Source: Chitinophaga barathri (lineage in GTDB: Bacteria > Bacteroidota > Bacteroidia > Chitinophagales > Chitinophagaceae). From it: DNA of 64,000 bases. The notes beneath the pieces are model-generated. The model made no database searches and was not told where the DNA came from. It worked only from the letters and a program-made list of their open reading frames with translations. The position numbers and the translations under genes are program-made. Below are positions 55,594 through 64,000 of this stretch, piece after piece. Every line of letters begins with the position of its first letter. Within the stretch, counting starts at the first letter, position 1. The stretch is taken from assembly GCF_003807585.1 (NCBI RefSeq), contig NZ_RMBX01000017.1, forward strand, positions 1-64,000, written 5' to 3'.

Positions 55594-56712
55594 TCAGGCC
55601 TTGTCCAGGAATTCCGCCAGTATGCGCCCGATCTTTTCAAATTCGATCAGGAAGCCATCATGGCCGTAGGGGGAGTCTATTTCGTGGTACAGGGTATTGT
55701 GCATGTGTTGTGCCAGCAGCAGCTGCTCTTCGGGAGGGCAGAGGATGTCGCTGGTGATGCCGATCAGCAGGGTTTTCTGTTCTATCTGGCGCAGGGTGGT
55801 GGCTACGTCCCCATGGCGGCCGCGGGCAATGTTGTGACTGTCCATGGCTTTGGTGAGCAGCCAGTAGCTTTGGGCATTGAACCGTTTCACCAGTTTTTCG
55901 CCCTGGTATTCAATATAGGAGGATGCTTTGAAACCGTCGGTTTTTTCCTTGTCCGGGTCCGTCTGGGTGGCCATAAAGGTTTTGTAGTTGCGGTAAGTGA
56001 GCATCCCGATGGCCCTTGCAGCCTTGAGGCCGGCGGCGCCGGCGTCTTTGCGGGGTTGCTCCCATGTGCTGTCCGCCTCAATGGCCAGCCTTTGGGAAGT
56101 ATGTACCGCAATGCCCCAGGCGCTTTCGGCAGCCCCGGTGCAGAGCAGGAACAGCCGCCCGATACGTTCCGGCTCGGTCAATGCCCATTCCAGCACCTGG
56201 TAGCCGCCCATGGAGCCGCCTACCAGCAGGTGGATGTGGTCTATATTAAGGTGTTTGCGGAGCAGCATGTGCGCATGCACGATGTCGCGGATGGTGACCT
56301 GTGGGAAATCGCGGTACCAGCGCTGCCCGTCGTAGGAGTCATCACCTTCGTCGTTCAGTTCGGAGGTATTGAAGTCCGGCAGCAGTTCGCTCAGTACGGC
56401 GCCTTTTTTCCTTTTGGGATAATGAGCCGCCCGGTTGATGGAAAGCGGCCCCGAGCTGCCGTAGCAGGAGCCGAGGATATTGGCGCAGACAATAAAATAT
56501 TTAGCGGGGTCGATCACTCTTCCTTCGCCCACCAGCCCCTGCCACCAGTCCGCCACGTCTGAATTGGCGGTGAGGGCATGACAGATCCATACCACATTAT
56601 CGGCATGTTTGTTCAGGGTCCCGTAAGTATGAAATGTAATGTCGATGCCGGGTAAAACCTCCCCGGATTCCAGTGTAAATGGCTGGTTGTTATGATGGGT
56701 CTGTGCTGACAA
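55594..56712 (-). CDS. metX: Homoserine O-acetyltransferase (MetX)
   Basis: Activates homoserine with an acyl group for methionine synthesis in the cytoplasm. The 372-residue alpha/beta-hydrolase has the nucleophile elbow GGSMGG (Ser167), ICHALTANSDVADWW, YFIVCANILGSCYGSSGP and the late SPYGHDGFLIEF with the catalytic His. The only good start is a TTG at 56712, which has a GAGAGG site four bases upstream. MetX enzymes with this GSCYGSSGP loop usually use acetyl-CoA. It is divergent from the OsmC gene and the sulfhydrylase that would use its product. Confidence 0.95.
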   Translation of the reverse strand: MSAQTHHNNQPFTLESGEVLPGIDITFHTYGTLNKHADNVVWICHALTANSDVADWWQGLVGEGRVIDPAKYFIVCANILGSCYGSSGPLSINRAAHYPKRKKGAVLSELLPDFNTSELNDEGDDSYDGQRWYRDFPQVTIRDIVHAHMLLRKHLNIDHIHLLVGGSMGGYQVLEWALTEPERIGRLFLLCTGAAESAWGIAVHTSQRLAIEADSTWEQPRKDAGAAGLKAARAIGMLTYRNYKTFMATQTDPDKEKTDGFKASSYIEYQGEKLVKRFNAQSYWLLTKAMDSHNIARGRHGDVATTLRQIEQKTLLIGITSDILCPPEEQLLLAQHMHNTLYHEIDSPYGHDGFLIEFEKIGRILAEFLDKA

Positions 56713-56732
56713 CGTCCTCTCTATAATTTCCG

Positions 56733-56740
56733 CAAACTTA
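56733..56740 (-). promoter_or_regulatory. Putative -7 box for metX
   Basis: The minus strand reads TAAGTTTG, an exact TAnnTTTG match, 20 bases before the TTG start. It supports that start. No SAM-riboswitch fold was seen in the short leader. Confidence 0.45.
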
Positions 56741-56840
56741 CAAAAGCCCTCCCGATTTTCCTATCCGCTTTTACGAACTCCATTTGTCACCTGCATGTTA
56801 TTACATGTAAAGAATTATCTTTGTTTGTCGGGTTTACTCC

Positions 56841-56848
56841 TAATTTTG
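56841..56848 (+). promoter_or_regulatory. Putative -7 box for the OsmC-metZ operon
   Basis: TAATTTTG matches TAnnTTTG 21 bases before the OsmC ATG, with TTTG at 56820-56823 seventeen bases upstream. A second match, TATCTTTG at 56816-56823, overlaps that TTTG and is an alternative. Confidence 0.5.
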
Positions 56849-56869
56849 TATAAAATATCAGCACCAAAT

Positions 56870-57289
56870 ATGAAGATCGCTTTAAAACGTATAGACGACG
56901 GGTTTAACATGGAAGCGGTGGACGAACAGGGCCACAAGGTATTAATGGATTCCTCCGTGGAGAACGGCGGTAAGAACAACGGCGTGCGCCCCATGCAGAT
57001 GCTGCTGATGGGCCTGGGCGGTTGCTCCGCCATAGACGTGGTGATGATCCTGAAAAAACAGCGCCAGGAGATCACAGACTTCCGCATTGAGGTGGAAGCC
57101 GAGCGCGAAAAAGGCAAAGAGCCTTCCCTCTGGGAAAAAGCGCATATTATCTTTCATCTCAGTGGCAAAATTGATCCGGACAAAGCGGCCCGCGCCGTGG
57201 AATTGTCCATGAACAAATACTGCTCCGTGGCCGAAACGCTCCGCCAGGGCAAAACCCAGCTGACCTGGGAAGTAAAACTGAACGCCTGA
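56870..57289 (+). CDS. OsmC/Ohr family protein
   Basis: A 139-residue OsmC-fold protein, a family of thiol peroxidases that reduce organic hydroperoxides. Both active cysteines are present: Cys52 in GLGGCSAIDVVM and Cys118 in MNKYCSVAETL. It is closest in pattern to the YhfA-like branch. The start at 56870 was taken because the longer frame from 56795 would begin upstream of two promoter matches. It is separated from the sulfhydrylase by 19 bases, so both are likely one transcript; it may guard sulfur metabolism against peroxides. Confidence 0.9.
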   Translation: MKIALKRIDDGFNMEAVDEQGHKVLMDSSVENGGKNNGVRPMQMLLMGLGGCSAIDVVMILKKQRQEITDFRIEVEAEREKGKEPSLWEKAHIIFHLSGKIDPDKAARAVELSMNKYCSVAETLRQGKTQLTWEVKLNA

Positions 57290-57308
57290 TCCAAGTCCAG
57301 ATAATACA

Positions 57309-58502
57309 ATGAAGAAAAGAGAGAATAAGCCAACGTGGCACGCGGAAACGCAGGCCATCAGGATACAATCGGAAAGAACATCACACATGGAGCACAGTGG
57401 CCCGATGTACCTTACATCGAGTTTCTGTTATGACGATGCCGAAGCCATGCGCGCCGCCTTTGCGGACGAAACGGACGCATTTATCTACACCCGTTTCAGC
57501 AATCCTACCGTAGAAGAGTTTATAGACCGTATGCGCGCGCTGGAAGGCGCCGAAGCCGGCTTTGCCACCGCTTCGGGCATGAGCGCCGTATTTGCCAGTT
57601 TTATGGCTTTCCTCAAAACGGGAGACCACCTGGTAAGCTCTTCTTCCATATTCGGCTCCACCCACACCGTTATTACCAAGTTCCTGCCCAAATGGGGAAT
57701 TGAACATAGTTATTTCGATCTCACCAAACCCGAGACCGTAGAGGCGCTGATAAAGCCCAATACGAAAATGATCTTCGTGGAAACGCCTTCCAATCCCGGG
57801 CTGGACCTGGTGGACCTGGAGGTGCTGGCGCAGATCGCGAAAAAACACAAGGTGATCCTGAACGTGGACAACTGTTTTGCCACCCCGGCATTGCAGCGGC
57901 CCATCGAACTGGGTGTGGACCTGGTGACGCATTCCGCCACCAAGTGGATAGACGGCCAGGGCAGGGTACTCGGCGGCATCGTATTGGGCCGCAAGGAACT
58001 GGTGGACGAAGTGTATGCCTTTTGCCGCAGCACCGGCCCCAGCATGAGCCCTTTCAACGCCTGGGTGCTGAGCCGCAGCCTGGAAACCCTGCATGTGCGC
58101 ATGGAGCGCCACTCCGCCAGCGCATTGAAGCTGGCGCAGGCACTGGAAACCAATGGCCACCTGGAATGGGTGAAATATCCCTTCCTGCCCAGCCACCCGC
58201 AGTATGCCATTGCGCAGAAACAAATGCTGGCGGGCGGCGGTATCGTATGTTTTGAGCTGAAAGGCGGATTGGAAAGAGGCCAGCGTTTCCTGGATAAACT
58301 GGAGCTGCTGAGCCTCACGGCGAACCTGGGGGACAGCCGCAGCATCGCTTCCCACCCGGCCAGCACCACCCACGCCAAACTGAGCGAGGCGGAAAGGGTG
58401 AAGGTAGGCATCACGCCCGGCCTGATCCGTATTTCCGTAGGGCTGGAGCATGTGGACGATATCATCCGGGATATCACGCAGGCGCTGGAAAACAGCAAAT
58501 AA
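57309..58502 (+). CDS. metZ: O-acyl-homoserine sulfhydrylase (MetZ-like), Cys/Met PLP enzyme
   Basis: A 397-residue fold-type I PLP enzyme of the Cys/Met metabolism family. It has YTRFSNPTVEEF, ATASGMSAVFASF, ETPSNPGLDLVDLEVLAQIA, NVDNCFATP, and the PLP Lys212 in HSATKWIDGQG; SRSIASHPASTTHAKLS is at the C-terminus. With metX beside it, the best role is direct sulfhydrylation of O-acetyl- or O-succinylhomoserine to homocysteine. Cystathionine gamma-synthase or methionine gamma-lyase activity cannot be excluded by sequence alone. Confidence 0.88.
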   Translation: MKKRENKPTWHAETQAIRIQSERTSHMEHSGPMYLTSSFCYDDAEAMRAAFADETDAFIYTRFSNPTVEEFIDRMRALEGAEAGFATASGMSAVFASFMAFLKTGDHLVSSSSIFGSTHTVITKFLPKWGIEHSYFDLTKPETVEALIKPNTKMIFVETPSNPGLDLVDLEVLAQIAKKHKVILNVDNCFATPALQRPIELGVDLVTHSATKWIDGQGRVLGGIVLGRKELVDEVYAFCRSTGPSMSPFNAWVLSRSLETLHVRMERHSASALKLAQALETNGHLEWVKYPFLPSHPQYAIAQKQMLAGGGIVCFELKGGLERGQRFLDKLELLSLTANLGDSRSIASHPASTTHAKLSEAERVKVGITPGLIRISVGLEHVDDIIRDITQALENSK

Positions 58503-58643
58503 TACGACGGGAACGTACACAATGATAACCAGCTACGGCTGAAACAATAATTCTCCGTGTTCTTCTGAAGTGATGCGGGTTAATTGCGAAGAATACCTTA
58601 ATTTTCTTCCTGATTACCCTGCATCACTTTTTTAATTGGGCTT

Positions 58644-58997
58644 ATGCGTTTTGTACTTGCTCTGATCCTCACTATTATACTCGGTTACATCCTCGGGCTC
58701 TTCCTGGACTGGTGGAGCATCTCCCTTGCGGCATTTATCGTAGCGCTTTTCTGGCAGCAGTCTCCCGGCCGCGCCTTTGGCAGCGGCTTCCTGGCGGTAT
58801 TCCTGCTCTGGGGCACGCTGGCGCTGGTAATAGACGTGCGGAACGAACATATCCTGTCCGCCCGCATGAGCGAGCTCATCCTGAAAACCGGCCTTCCCGT
58901 GGTCATGATCCTCATCACAGGCGTGATAGGAGGCCTCGTAGGCGGTGTAAGCGCGCTTTCCGCCAGCGTCTTAAGACCGGCGAAAAGATCAAGATAA
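58644..58997 (+). CDS. Small four-span membrane protein of unknown function
   Basis: A 117-residue hydrophobic protein with about four spans (FVLALILTIILGYILGLFL, ISLAAFIVALFWQQ, FLAVFLLWGTLALVI, LPVVMILITGVIGGLVGGV). The ILGLFLDWW and PGRAFGSGF segments lie at the turns. I do not recognise a family. It is 71 bases upstream of the DUF5686 protein and in the same direction. The reading frame of the neighbour extends over it in another frame, but only this one makes a typical membrane protein. Confidence 0.7.
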   Translation: MRFVLALILTIILGYILGLFLDWWSISLAAFIVALFWQQSPGRAFGSGFLAVFLLWGTLALVIDVRNEHILSARMSELILKTGLPVVMILITGVIGGLVGGVSALSASVLRPAKRSR

Positions 58998-59068
58998 ACA
59001 ATGTTAAAATTGCCCTAAAACGGCACCGGGGGCCTATAACGTTTATAGGTATCCGTTACTTTTACCAT

Positions 59069-61570
59069 ATGACCAAATATCTACCCTTATCTATTTTAAT
59101 CCTGTTTGTCTTACCAGCCCATGCCGCTTTGATCCGGGGCACCGTTACCAGCAACAAAGGCGAGCCGCTGCCGTTCGCCACCGTCATGATCAAAGGCACC
59201 ACGCAGGGCACCACCGCCAACGCCGAAGGCGCTTACCAGCTTGATATACCGCAGGGCAGCCACGTGATCGTATGCCAGTACATGGGCTACCGCAAGGAAG
59301 AAAAAACCGTACGGGCCGGCGACGCCACGCAGGAGCTGAATTTCGTGCTGCAACCCCTCAGTATGCAGATCAAAGAAGTAGTGGTGAAATCCGGCGGGGA
59401 AGATCCTGCCTACGCCATTATCCGCCAGGCGATAAAAAAACGTTCCTTTTACCAGTCGCAGGTAAAGAATTACACCGTGGAATCTTACATCAAGATGCTC
59501 GCCAGGCTGCGGTCCGTGCCCAAACGCGTGTTTGGCCAGAAGATCGATAAAGAAGAGATTGGCGTGGATTCCACCGGCAAAGGCATCGTATCGCTTTCAG
59601 AATCCGTTACAAAAATATCCTACCGAGCGCCGGATATGAAGCTGGATGTGCTTTCCAGCAGGCAGAGCGGGGGAGGGCTGGGTTTCAGCATTCCCATGAT
59701 GATCAGTTTTTATGACAACAATGTGGAAGCCGTAACCTCCCAGCTGGGGCCGCGCGGTTTTATCTCGCCCATATCGGAGAATGCATTGTTCTATTACAAA
59801 TACAGGCTGGAAGGCACTTTTATGGACGACAACAAACTCGTCAATAAAATAAAAGTGATCCCCCGCCGCAAATATGAACCGGTATTCGCCGGGTATATCT
59901 TTATTACGGAAGATGACTGGCGGATCCACAGCACGGACCTGATGCTTACCAAGGAATACCAGCTGGAGCTGCTGGACACGCTGGTGATCAGGCAGACGCA
60001 TGTGCCGGTGAACGCGGATGTGTGGCGTACGAAGGACCAGGTAGTGTATGTAGCCACCAAACTTTTCGGCTTCGATGTCGTGGCCAATTCCGTGAACGTA
60101 TATTCCAATTATAACCTGAGCCCCGTTTTCCCGAAAGGATATTTTAACAAGGTGGTGATGAAGTATGAAAAAAACGCGGAGTTCAGGGGGATCAACTACT
60201 GGGACAGCATCCGCCCCGTGCCGCTGGAAGTGGAAGAGCAAAAGGATTTCAGGGTGAAAGACAGCACCGCGCAGGCCCGCAGGGATTCCGCCAAATCGAA
60301 ATATCATCTTGATTCGCTCAGGGCAAAACCGCAGCCGGTAAAACCGACCGCGATACTGTTCGGCGGATGGGGCCATACCTGGTACTTCCAGCGGAACAGC
60401 GACTCCACTATTTCCTCCCACCGCTTTAATATGGGCTCGCTCATCAGGGGGCTGAGTTACAACACGGTAGAAGGCGTTTCTTTGTATATCACACCCAGCG
60501 TGGTATTCAGCCTTCCCAATAAAAGGACGCTGGGCTGGCATAACAATATCCGTTACGGTTTTAACAATACTCACCTGAATGCCTACACGTCACTGGTCTA
60601 TGCCGGCAGCGGGGAAGGGGAGTACGGCACGCGCAACGTATGGAACCTTTCGGGCGGCAAACGTATCACGCAATTCAACAGAGGTGAGCCTATCGGCCCA
60701 ATTATGAACTCGTTGTACACGCTGCTGCTGAAAGAGAATTATATGAAACTCTATGAGAGCTGGTTTGGCAGCCTGAACTTCAACCGCAACTTTGAAAGCA
60801 CCTTTTCATTCGGCCTGGGTGTGACTTACGAAAACCGCCGGCCGGTGGAGAATACCACGGATTTTGTATTGTTCAAGAACGCGGATAAAACCTTTACGCC
60901 CAATCACCCGGAGGAGCTGGCAAACATCCCGTTCGTCCGGGAAGAGGTGTTGTCTATCGGCGGCAGCCTGAGTTACCAGCCAGGGCAGCGCTTTATCGAG
61001 TACCCGAACCGCAAGGTGGCCATGGGCTCCAAATACCCGACCTTCACCGCGTCCTACCGCAAGGGCCTGCTGGATGCGGACTTTGATAAATGGAACATCG
61101 GCATAACGGACAACATGAATTTCAAACTGTTCGGCGAGCTGCGTTATCATTTCACAGGAGGCGGTTTCCTGAACAATAAAAAAGTGAGCATTCCCGATAT
61201 GCAGCACTTCAACGGCAACCAGACTTTCCTGAACATCCGTTACCTGAACAGCTTCCAGCTGGCGCCGTATTACCAGTACAGCACCACCGCGAATCTTTAC
61301 GGCACCGCGAATGTGGAACATCACTTCAATGGTTTGCTCACCAACCGCATCCCGTTGTTCAACCGCCTGAAATGGCACCTGGTGGCTGGCTCTAATGCAT
61401 TTTATGTGAACAGGGACAATAACTATGTGGAGGTGTTTGCGGGCCTGGAGAATATCTTCAAAGTGCTCCGGGTGGATGTAGTGGCCGGTTATCAAAGCCA
61501 GGCGGATACGCGTATCGGTGTAAGGCTGGGTTTTGGCGGGCTGCTGGGCAGTGCGTTCAGGTTCGAATAA
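59069..61570 (+). CDS. DUF5686/carboxypeptidase-like regulatory domain outer-membrane protein
   Basis: An 833-residue outer-membrane protein. Signal peptide 1-20 (ILILFVLPAHAA), then a carboxypeptidase-regulatory-like domain (about 22-107: IRGTVTSNKGEPLPFATVMIKGTTQG, CQYMGYRKEE) and the DUF5686 body, including EDPAYAIIRQAIKKRSFYQSQVKNYTVESY and a C-terminal barrel ending in GLLGSAFRFE with a terminal aromatic residue. The family is common in Bacteroidota and its role is unknown. The ATG at 59069 was chosen; the frame runs open upstream to 58712 but that part is the shadow of the membrane protein gene. Confidence 0.9.
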   Translation: MTKYLPLSILILFVLPAHAALIRGTVTSNKGEPLPFATVMIKGTTQGTTANAEGAYQLDIPQGSHVIVCQYMGYRKEEKTVRAGDATQELNFVLQPLSMQIKEVVVKSGGEDPAYAIIRQAIKKRSFYQSQVKNYTVESYIKMLARLRSVPKRVFGQKIDKEEIGVDSTGKGIVSLSESVTKISYRAPDMKLDVLSSRQSGGGLGFSIPMMISFYDNNVEAVTSQLGPRGFISPISENALFYYKYRLEGTFMDDNKLVNKIKVIPRRKYEPVFAGYIFITEDDWRIHSTDLMLTKEYQLELLDTLVIRQTHVPVNADVWRTKDQVVYVATKLFGFDVVANSVNVYSNYNLSPVFPKGYFNKVVMKYEKNAEFRGINYWDSIRPVPLEVEEQKDFRVKDSTAQARRDSAKSKYHLDSLRAKPQPVKPTAILFGGWGHTWYFQRNSDSTISSHRFNMGSLIRGLSYNTVEGVSLYITPSVVFSLPNKRTLGWHNNIRYGFNNTHLNAYTSLVYAGSGEGEYGTRNVWNLSGGKRITQFNRGEPIGPIMNSLYTLLLKENYMKLYESWFGSLNFNRNFESTFSFGLGVTYENRRPVENTTDFVLFKNADKTFTPNHPEELANIPFVREEVLSIGGSLSYQPGQRFIEYPNRKVAMGSKYPTFTASYRKGLLDADFDKWNIGITDNMNFKLFGELRYHFTGGGFLNNKKVSIPDMQHFNGNQTFLNIRYLNSFQLAPYYQYSTTANLYGTANVEHHFNGLLTNRIPLFNRLKWHLVAGSNAFYVNRDNNYVEVFAGLENIFKVLRVDVVAGYQSQADTRIGVRLGFGGLLGSAFRFE

Positions 61571-61587
61571 GGAACTCGTCTTCAATC

Positions 61588-61627
61588 AAAATGCCGGAAG
61601 GGTTGGATAAACCACCTCCGGCATTTT
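61588..61627. terminator. Bidirectional terminator between DUF5686 and trhO genes
   Basis: An 11-bp stem (61588-61598 with 61617-61627) with A-run and T-run ends, followed by TGTTTATTT on the + side. It lies between two convergent genes. Confidence 0.8.
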
Positions 61628-61661
61628 TGTTTATTTCATCCGCTGAAATGCGGTGTGTATG

Positions 61662-62714
61662 TTATTCAGTTTGTTTATTTCCGTCTTCTTTTGAAGCAGA
61701 ATTCCTCCTGCGTTTGCGTTTGTTGAACAGCATCAGGCCTTTATCAATTCCTTTGCGCAGCTCGGCCTGCTGCTCTTCCGGCAGCGCCAGCACTTCCGTG
61801 CAGGCATCGCTGCAGCATCCGTTATATTTCGCTGCGCATTTTTCACATTGGATAAACAAAAGGTGACAGCCTTCGTTCGCACAATTGGTATGGGTGTCGC
61901 AGGGCTCGCCGCATTGGTGGCACTGGCTGATGATCTCTTCGGAGATACGCTCGCCGAGGCGATCGTCGAATACGAAGTTTTTACCCTTGAACTTGTTGGG
62001 CAGGCCCATTTCCCGCGCTTTGTTCGTATACTCAATGATCCCGCCTTCCAGGTGGAACACATTTTTGAACCCCTGGTGGAGCATGTAAGCGGAGGCTTTT
62101 TCGCAGCGGATGCCGCCGGTGCAATACATGATGATGTTTTTGTCCTTCTGGTCCTTCATCATGTCCACGGCCATGGGCAGCTGCTCCCGGAAAGTGTCCG
62201 AGGGTACTTCCAGCGCCTGGTCGAAGTGGCCCACCTCAAATTCATAATGATTGCGCATGTCTATCACCACGGTGTCCGGGTCGTCCGTCAGGCGGTTAAA
62301 TTCTTCCGCGTTTACGTATTTCCCCCGGTTATCCATGCCAAAAGCGGGGTCCGTGATGCCGTCCGCCACGATCTTTTCCCGCACTTTGATCTTTAAAACC
62401 CAGAAAGACCTGCCATTGTCATCCACGGCAACGTTCAGGCGGATATCTTTTAAGAAGGGAATGGTGTCCAGGTGTTGACGGAATGCTACAAAATGTTGTT
62501 CGGGGATGCTCACCTGGGCATTTATACCCTCATGCGCCACATAGATCCTTCCGAAAACGCCGAGTTGAAAGAGGGCCTCGTAAAGACTATCCCGGAAGGC
62601 CCGGGGGGCTGCTATTTTGGCGTACTGATAAAAGGAAACAGTAACGCGTTTGAATGTTTCTTCCGCCAGCTTTTGCTTAAGCTCTGTGGCAGACAATCTG
62701 TTATGTAAAACCAT
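61662..62714 (-). CDS. trhO: tRNA uridine(34) hydroxylase, rhodanese-like (TrhO/YceA)
   Basis: A 350-residue protein of the TrhO family, which makes 5-hydroxyuridine at wobble position 34 of some tRNAs. It has the N-terminal acylphosphatase-like domain ([25 protein letters not shown]), a rhodanese domain ([15 protein letters not shown]) with the active loop CTGGIRCEK (Cys198, Cys204) and a Cys-rich C-terminal region ([36 protein letters not shown]) that likely binds zinc. The C-terminal Lys/Arg tail is variable. An exact TAAATTTG -7 box lies at 62784-62791. Confidence 0.93.
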   Translation of the reverse strand: MVLHNRLSATELKQKLAEETFKRVTVSFYQYAKIAAPRAFRDSLYEALFQLGVFGRIYVAHEGINAQVSIPEQHFVAFRQHLDTIPFLKDIRLNVAVDDNGRSFWVLKIKVREKIVADGITDPAFGMDNRGKYVNAEEFNRLTDDPDTVVIDMRNHYEFEVGHFDQALEVPSDTFREQLPMAVDMMKDQKDKNIIMYCTGGIRCEKASAYMLHQGFKNVFHLEGGIIEYTNKAREMGLPNKFKGKNFVFDDRLGERISEEIISQCHQCGEPCDTHTNCANEGCHLLFIQCEKCAAKYNGCCSDACTEVLALPEEQQAELRKGIDKGLMLFNKRKRRRNSASKEDGNKQTE

Positions 62715-62783
62715 GTTTGAATTTTAAGGACCAACGCCGGTGGAACAAAATTCCTGACATAGCACATCCGTGTTATGACGCCG

Positions 62784-62791
62784 CAAATTTA
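62784..62791 (-). promoter_or_regulatory. Putative -7 box for trhO
   Basis: The minus strand reads TAAATTTG, an exact TAnnTTTG match, about 70 bases before the trhO ATG. The remaining divergent region 62715-62988 shows nothing else that I can name. Confidence 0.4.
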
Positions 62792-62988
62792 CGATAAATT
62801 TTTTTGAGTCAGTTTACCCCTCAGGCAAAAGTATTGGGAATCAAAACACATAAATCAATTAATTCATTTATAGCTGTTTCACATACGAACCGGCATTAAC
62901 AAACATGGCACGCTTTTGGAAAATAGGGAAGTAGAGTAGGACAAGACCCCGTGAGGACAGTCACTTAAATACCCCTAAAAGCACCTAT

Positions 62989-63132
62989 ATGAATGTGTAT
63001 ACGTATTATTTCGTCGCCGCTATTGTTGCCCTTTGGTTATACCGGCTCGCGGCCTATCACTTCGGTGGAAATGATCAGAAGGCGAAAAGCTCAGAAGCAA
63101 GAAGCAATCGGAGAAGAGGAGGCCGGTATTGA
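62989..63132 (+). CDS. 47-residue single-span membrane microprotein
   Basis: An ATG at 62989 opens 47 codons ending in TGA at 63130-63132. The peptide has one hydrophobic segment (YYFVAAIVALWLYRLAAY) and a basic, Arg-rich tail (KAKSSEARSNRRRGGRY). A strong terminator starts 32 bases after the stop and would be pointless without a + strand transcript here, since the neighbouring gene is on the minus strand. Below usual gene-calling length. Function unknown; the basic tail should be cytoplasmic by the positive-inside rule. Confidence 0.55.
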   Translation: MNVYTYYFVAAIVALWLYRLAAYHFGGNDQKAKSSEARSNRRRGGRY

Positions 63133-63164
63133 TCTGAAAATTTTTACATCTGGCAAGCAAAGAT

Positions 63165-63207
63165 AAAAAGCTGTCCGGCAAGAGAAGCCGGGCGGCTTTT
63201 TGTCTTT
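63165..63207. terminator. Terminator between the 47-residue gene and the LytTR gene
   Basis: A 15-bp stem (63165-63179 with 63187-63201), including two G-U pairs, encloses a 7-base loop and is flanked by A-run and T-run. It can serve the + strand microprotein gene and the minus-strand LytTR gene, which stops at 63221. Confidence 0.75.
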
Positions 63208-63220
63208 TAAAGGGCGGCCC

Positions 63221-63913
63221 TCACCGTTTCAGGAACCTGTTGTGCAGGATCTTTTCCATGACTTCGTCCTTCAGGTTACGGCTGATAGGGATGTGATGGC
63301 CGCCGATGATCAGTTCATTGCCCTCGATGCTTTCTATTTTGTCCAGCGCCACAATAAATGACTTGTGTACTTTCAGGAAACGTTCCCCGGGCAGGTATTC
63401 CTCCACTCCGTTAAACGTCAGGTAGGTGATGTATTTCCGCGTAGGGGTATGGATGGCCACATAATTCTGCAGCGCTTCCGTGTACAACACTTCCGCTAAA
63501 GCTATCTTTTCCAGTTTATTATCGCATTTGATAAAAAAGTACTCCGCCGTTTCCTTTTTCAGCAGGGTTTTGGCTTTGTTCACGGCTTTGAGGAACCGTT
63601 CGAAAGACACTGGTTTCAGCAGGTAGTCGAACACGTCCAGCTCAAAACTTTCCACGGCATAATCCGCATAAGCGGTGGTGAGTATCACCAGGGGATGCTG
63701 CGGCAGGGTGCGCAGCAGTTCCAGCCCGGTCATGCGGGGCATTTGAATATCGAGGAACAGGATGTCCACCTGTTCTTTATGCAGGAAATCCACCGCTTTG
63801 ATGGCGGAATCGCATTCGCCCGCCAGATCCAGGAAACTGACGTCCGCGATATATTCTTTGAGCCCTTTGCGGGCCAGTGGCTCATCGTCCACTACGAGGC
63901 ACCGGAGGTTCAT
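63221..63913 (-). CDS. LytTR family response regulator
   Basis: A 230-residue two-component regulator. The receiver domain has Asp9, Asp10, the phospho-acceptor Asp55 (LFLDIQMP), Thr in LTTAYADYAVESF and Lys in YLLKPVSF. The C-terminal LytTR DNA-binding domain (about 130-230) has YFFIKCDNKLEKIALAEVLYTEALQNYVAIHT and FLKVHKSFIVAL. The start overlaps the upstream histidine kinase stop in ATGA, so the two are coupled. The target genes are not evident in this window. Confidence 0.94.
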   Translation of the reverse strand: MNLRCLVVDDEPLARKGLKEYIADVSFLDLAGECDSAIKAVDFLHKEQVDILFLDIQMPRMTGLELLRTLPQHPLVILTTAYADYAVESFELDVFDYLLKPVSFERFLKAVNKAKTLLKKETAEYFFIKCDNKLEKIALAEVLYTEALQNYVAIHTPTRKYITYLTFNGVEEYLPGERFLKVHKSFIVALDKIESIEGNELIIGGHHIPISRNLKDEVMEKILHNRFLKR

Positions 63914-64000
63914 ACCTGAAGCGTTAAGGTGACGGAATAGGTGTCCGGCTCGGTGCGGATCACCAGTGAATGTTTGCCATTATACAACAATTCCAGTCTT
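63910..64000 (-). CDS. C-terminal end of a histidine kinase (LytS/YehU type)
   Basis: The frame is open from the right edge to a TGA at 63910-63912, overlapping the LytTR ATG. The 29 visible residues (LELLYNGKHSLVIRTEPDTY, then SVTLTLQV) are short. The ending with alternating beta-strand residues matches the close of a HATPase domain, and the partner gene is almost always a LytS-type kinase. The gene continues beyond the window. Confidence 0.6.
   Translation of the reverse strand, partial: RLELLYNGKHSLVIRTEPDTYSVTLTLQV

Noticed and set aside
56713-56869. SAM riboswitch for metX or the sulfhydrylase operon
   Set aside because: The leaders are only about 15-25 bases after the predicted promoters and hold no SAM-I or SAM-II pattern.
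58712-59068. N-terminal extension of the DUF5686 gene
   Set aside because: It lies in another frame over the small membrane protein gene, and a good signal peptide starts at 59069.

Overview
The window looks like a chromosomal segment of a Bacteroidota bacterium, most likely family Chitinophagaceae and close to Chitinophaga. The reasons are the secreted giants with type IX secretion (T9SS) C-terminal tails, a TonB-dependent receptor with an N-terminal carboxypeptidase-like domain, DUF4270 and DUF5686 family proteins, the short GT5-like protein divergent from panC, and start-proximal promoters of the Bacteroidota -7 type TAnnTTTG without clear Shine-Dalgarno sites. Family assignments come from reading the translated sequence; no database search was possible.

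Layout. (1) 1-11.9 kb, housekeeping: the tail of a + strand gene at the left edge, panB, a Ppx/GppA phosphatase, ppk1, a flippase-like membrane protein, panD, an unusual block of 11-bp repeats, panC; then on the + strand a GT5-like N-domain protein, a DUF4270 lipoprotein, metK and a polysaccharide deacetylase. (2) 12.2-43.2 kb, a large exopolysaccharide (EPS) locus. A minus-strand operon carries a Wzz/Wzc-like co-polymerase, an acyltransferase, a Wzx flippase, a glycosyltransferase, a 34-residue membrane microprotein, a Wzy polymerase/ligase, a half-size TolC-like protein and a secreted esterase. Two secreted giants of 1764 and 2269 residues, both starting with the same kind of esterase domain and both ending in T9SS signals, flank this operon. 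A methyltransferase and a GT2 follow on the minus strand. A + strand operon then encodes a response regulator, the initiating phosphoglycosyl transferase fused to a degenerate receiver-like domain, two GT2, an epimerase, a GT4 and a methyltransferase. (3) 43.2-48.5 kb, accessory: a GNAT-amidohydrolase fusion, a thiamine-binding protein, an orphan protein and an AT-rich AAA ATPase + RloB pair that resembles an abortive-infection module. (4) 48.5-64 kb, mostly core: a YeiH-type transporter, a fused SpmA/SpmB protein, ychF, a TonB-dependent receptor, metX, an OsmC protein, a sulfhydrylase, two envelope proteins, trhO, a 47-residue microprotein and a LytTR regulator behind a truncated histidine kinase.

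How the parts may work together. Region 2 has the parts for lipid-linked sugar initiation (PGT), extension (several GTs), flipping (Wzx), polymerisation (Wzy) and length control (Wzz). An acyltransferase that could decorate the glycan sits with three secreted esterase-fold proteins that could remove such groups or attach the giants to the polymer. A canonical Wza exporter is missing from the cluster, the Wzc-like kinase domain has lost its key motifs, and the operon contains a single-span microprotein below usual annotation cut-offs. This acylated-EPS plus T9SS-esterase arrangement is the best candidate for an undescribed system; the AAA/RloB pair is the second.
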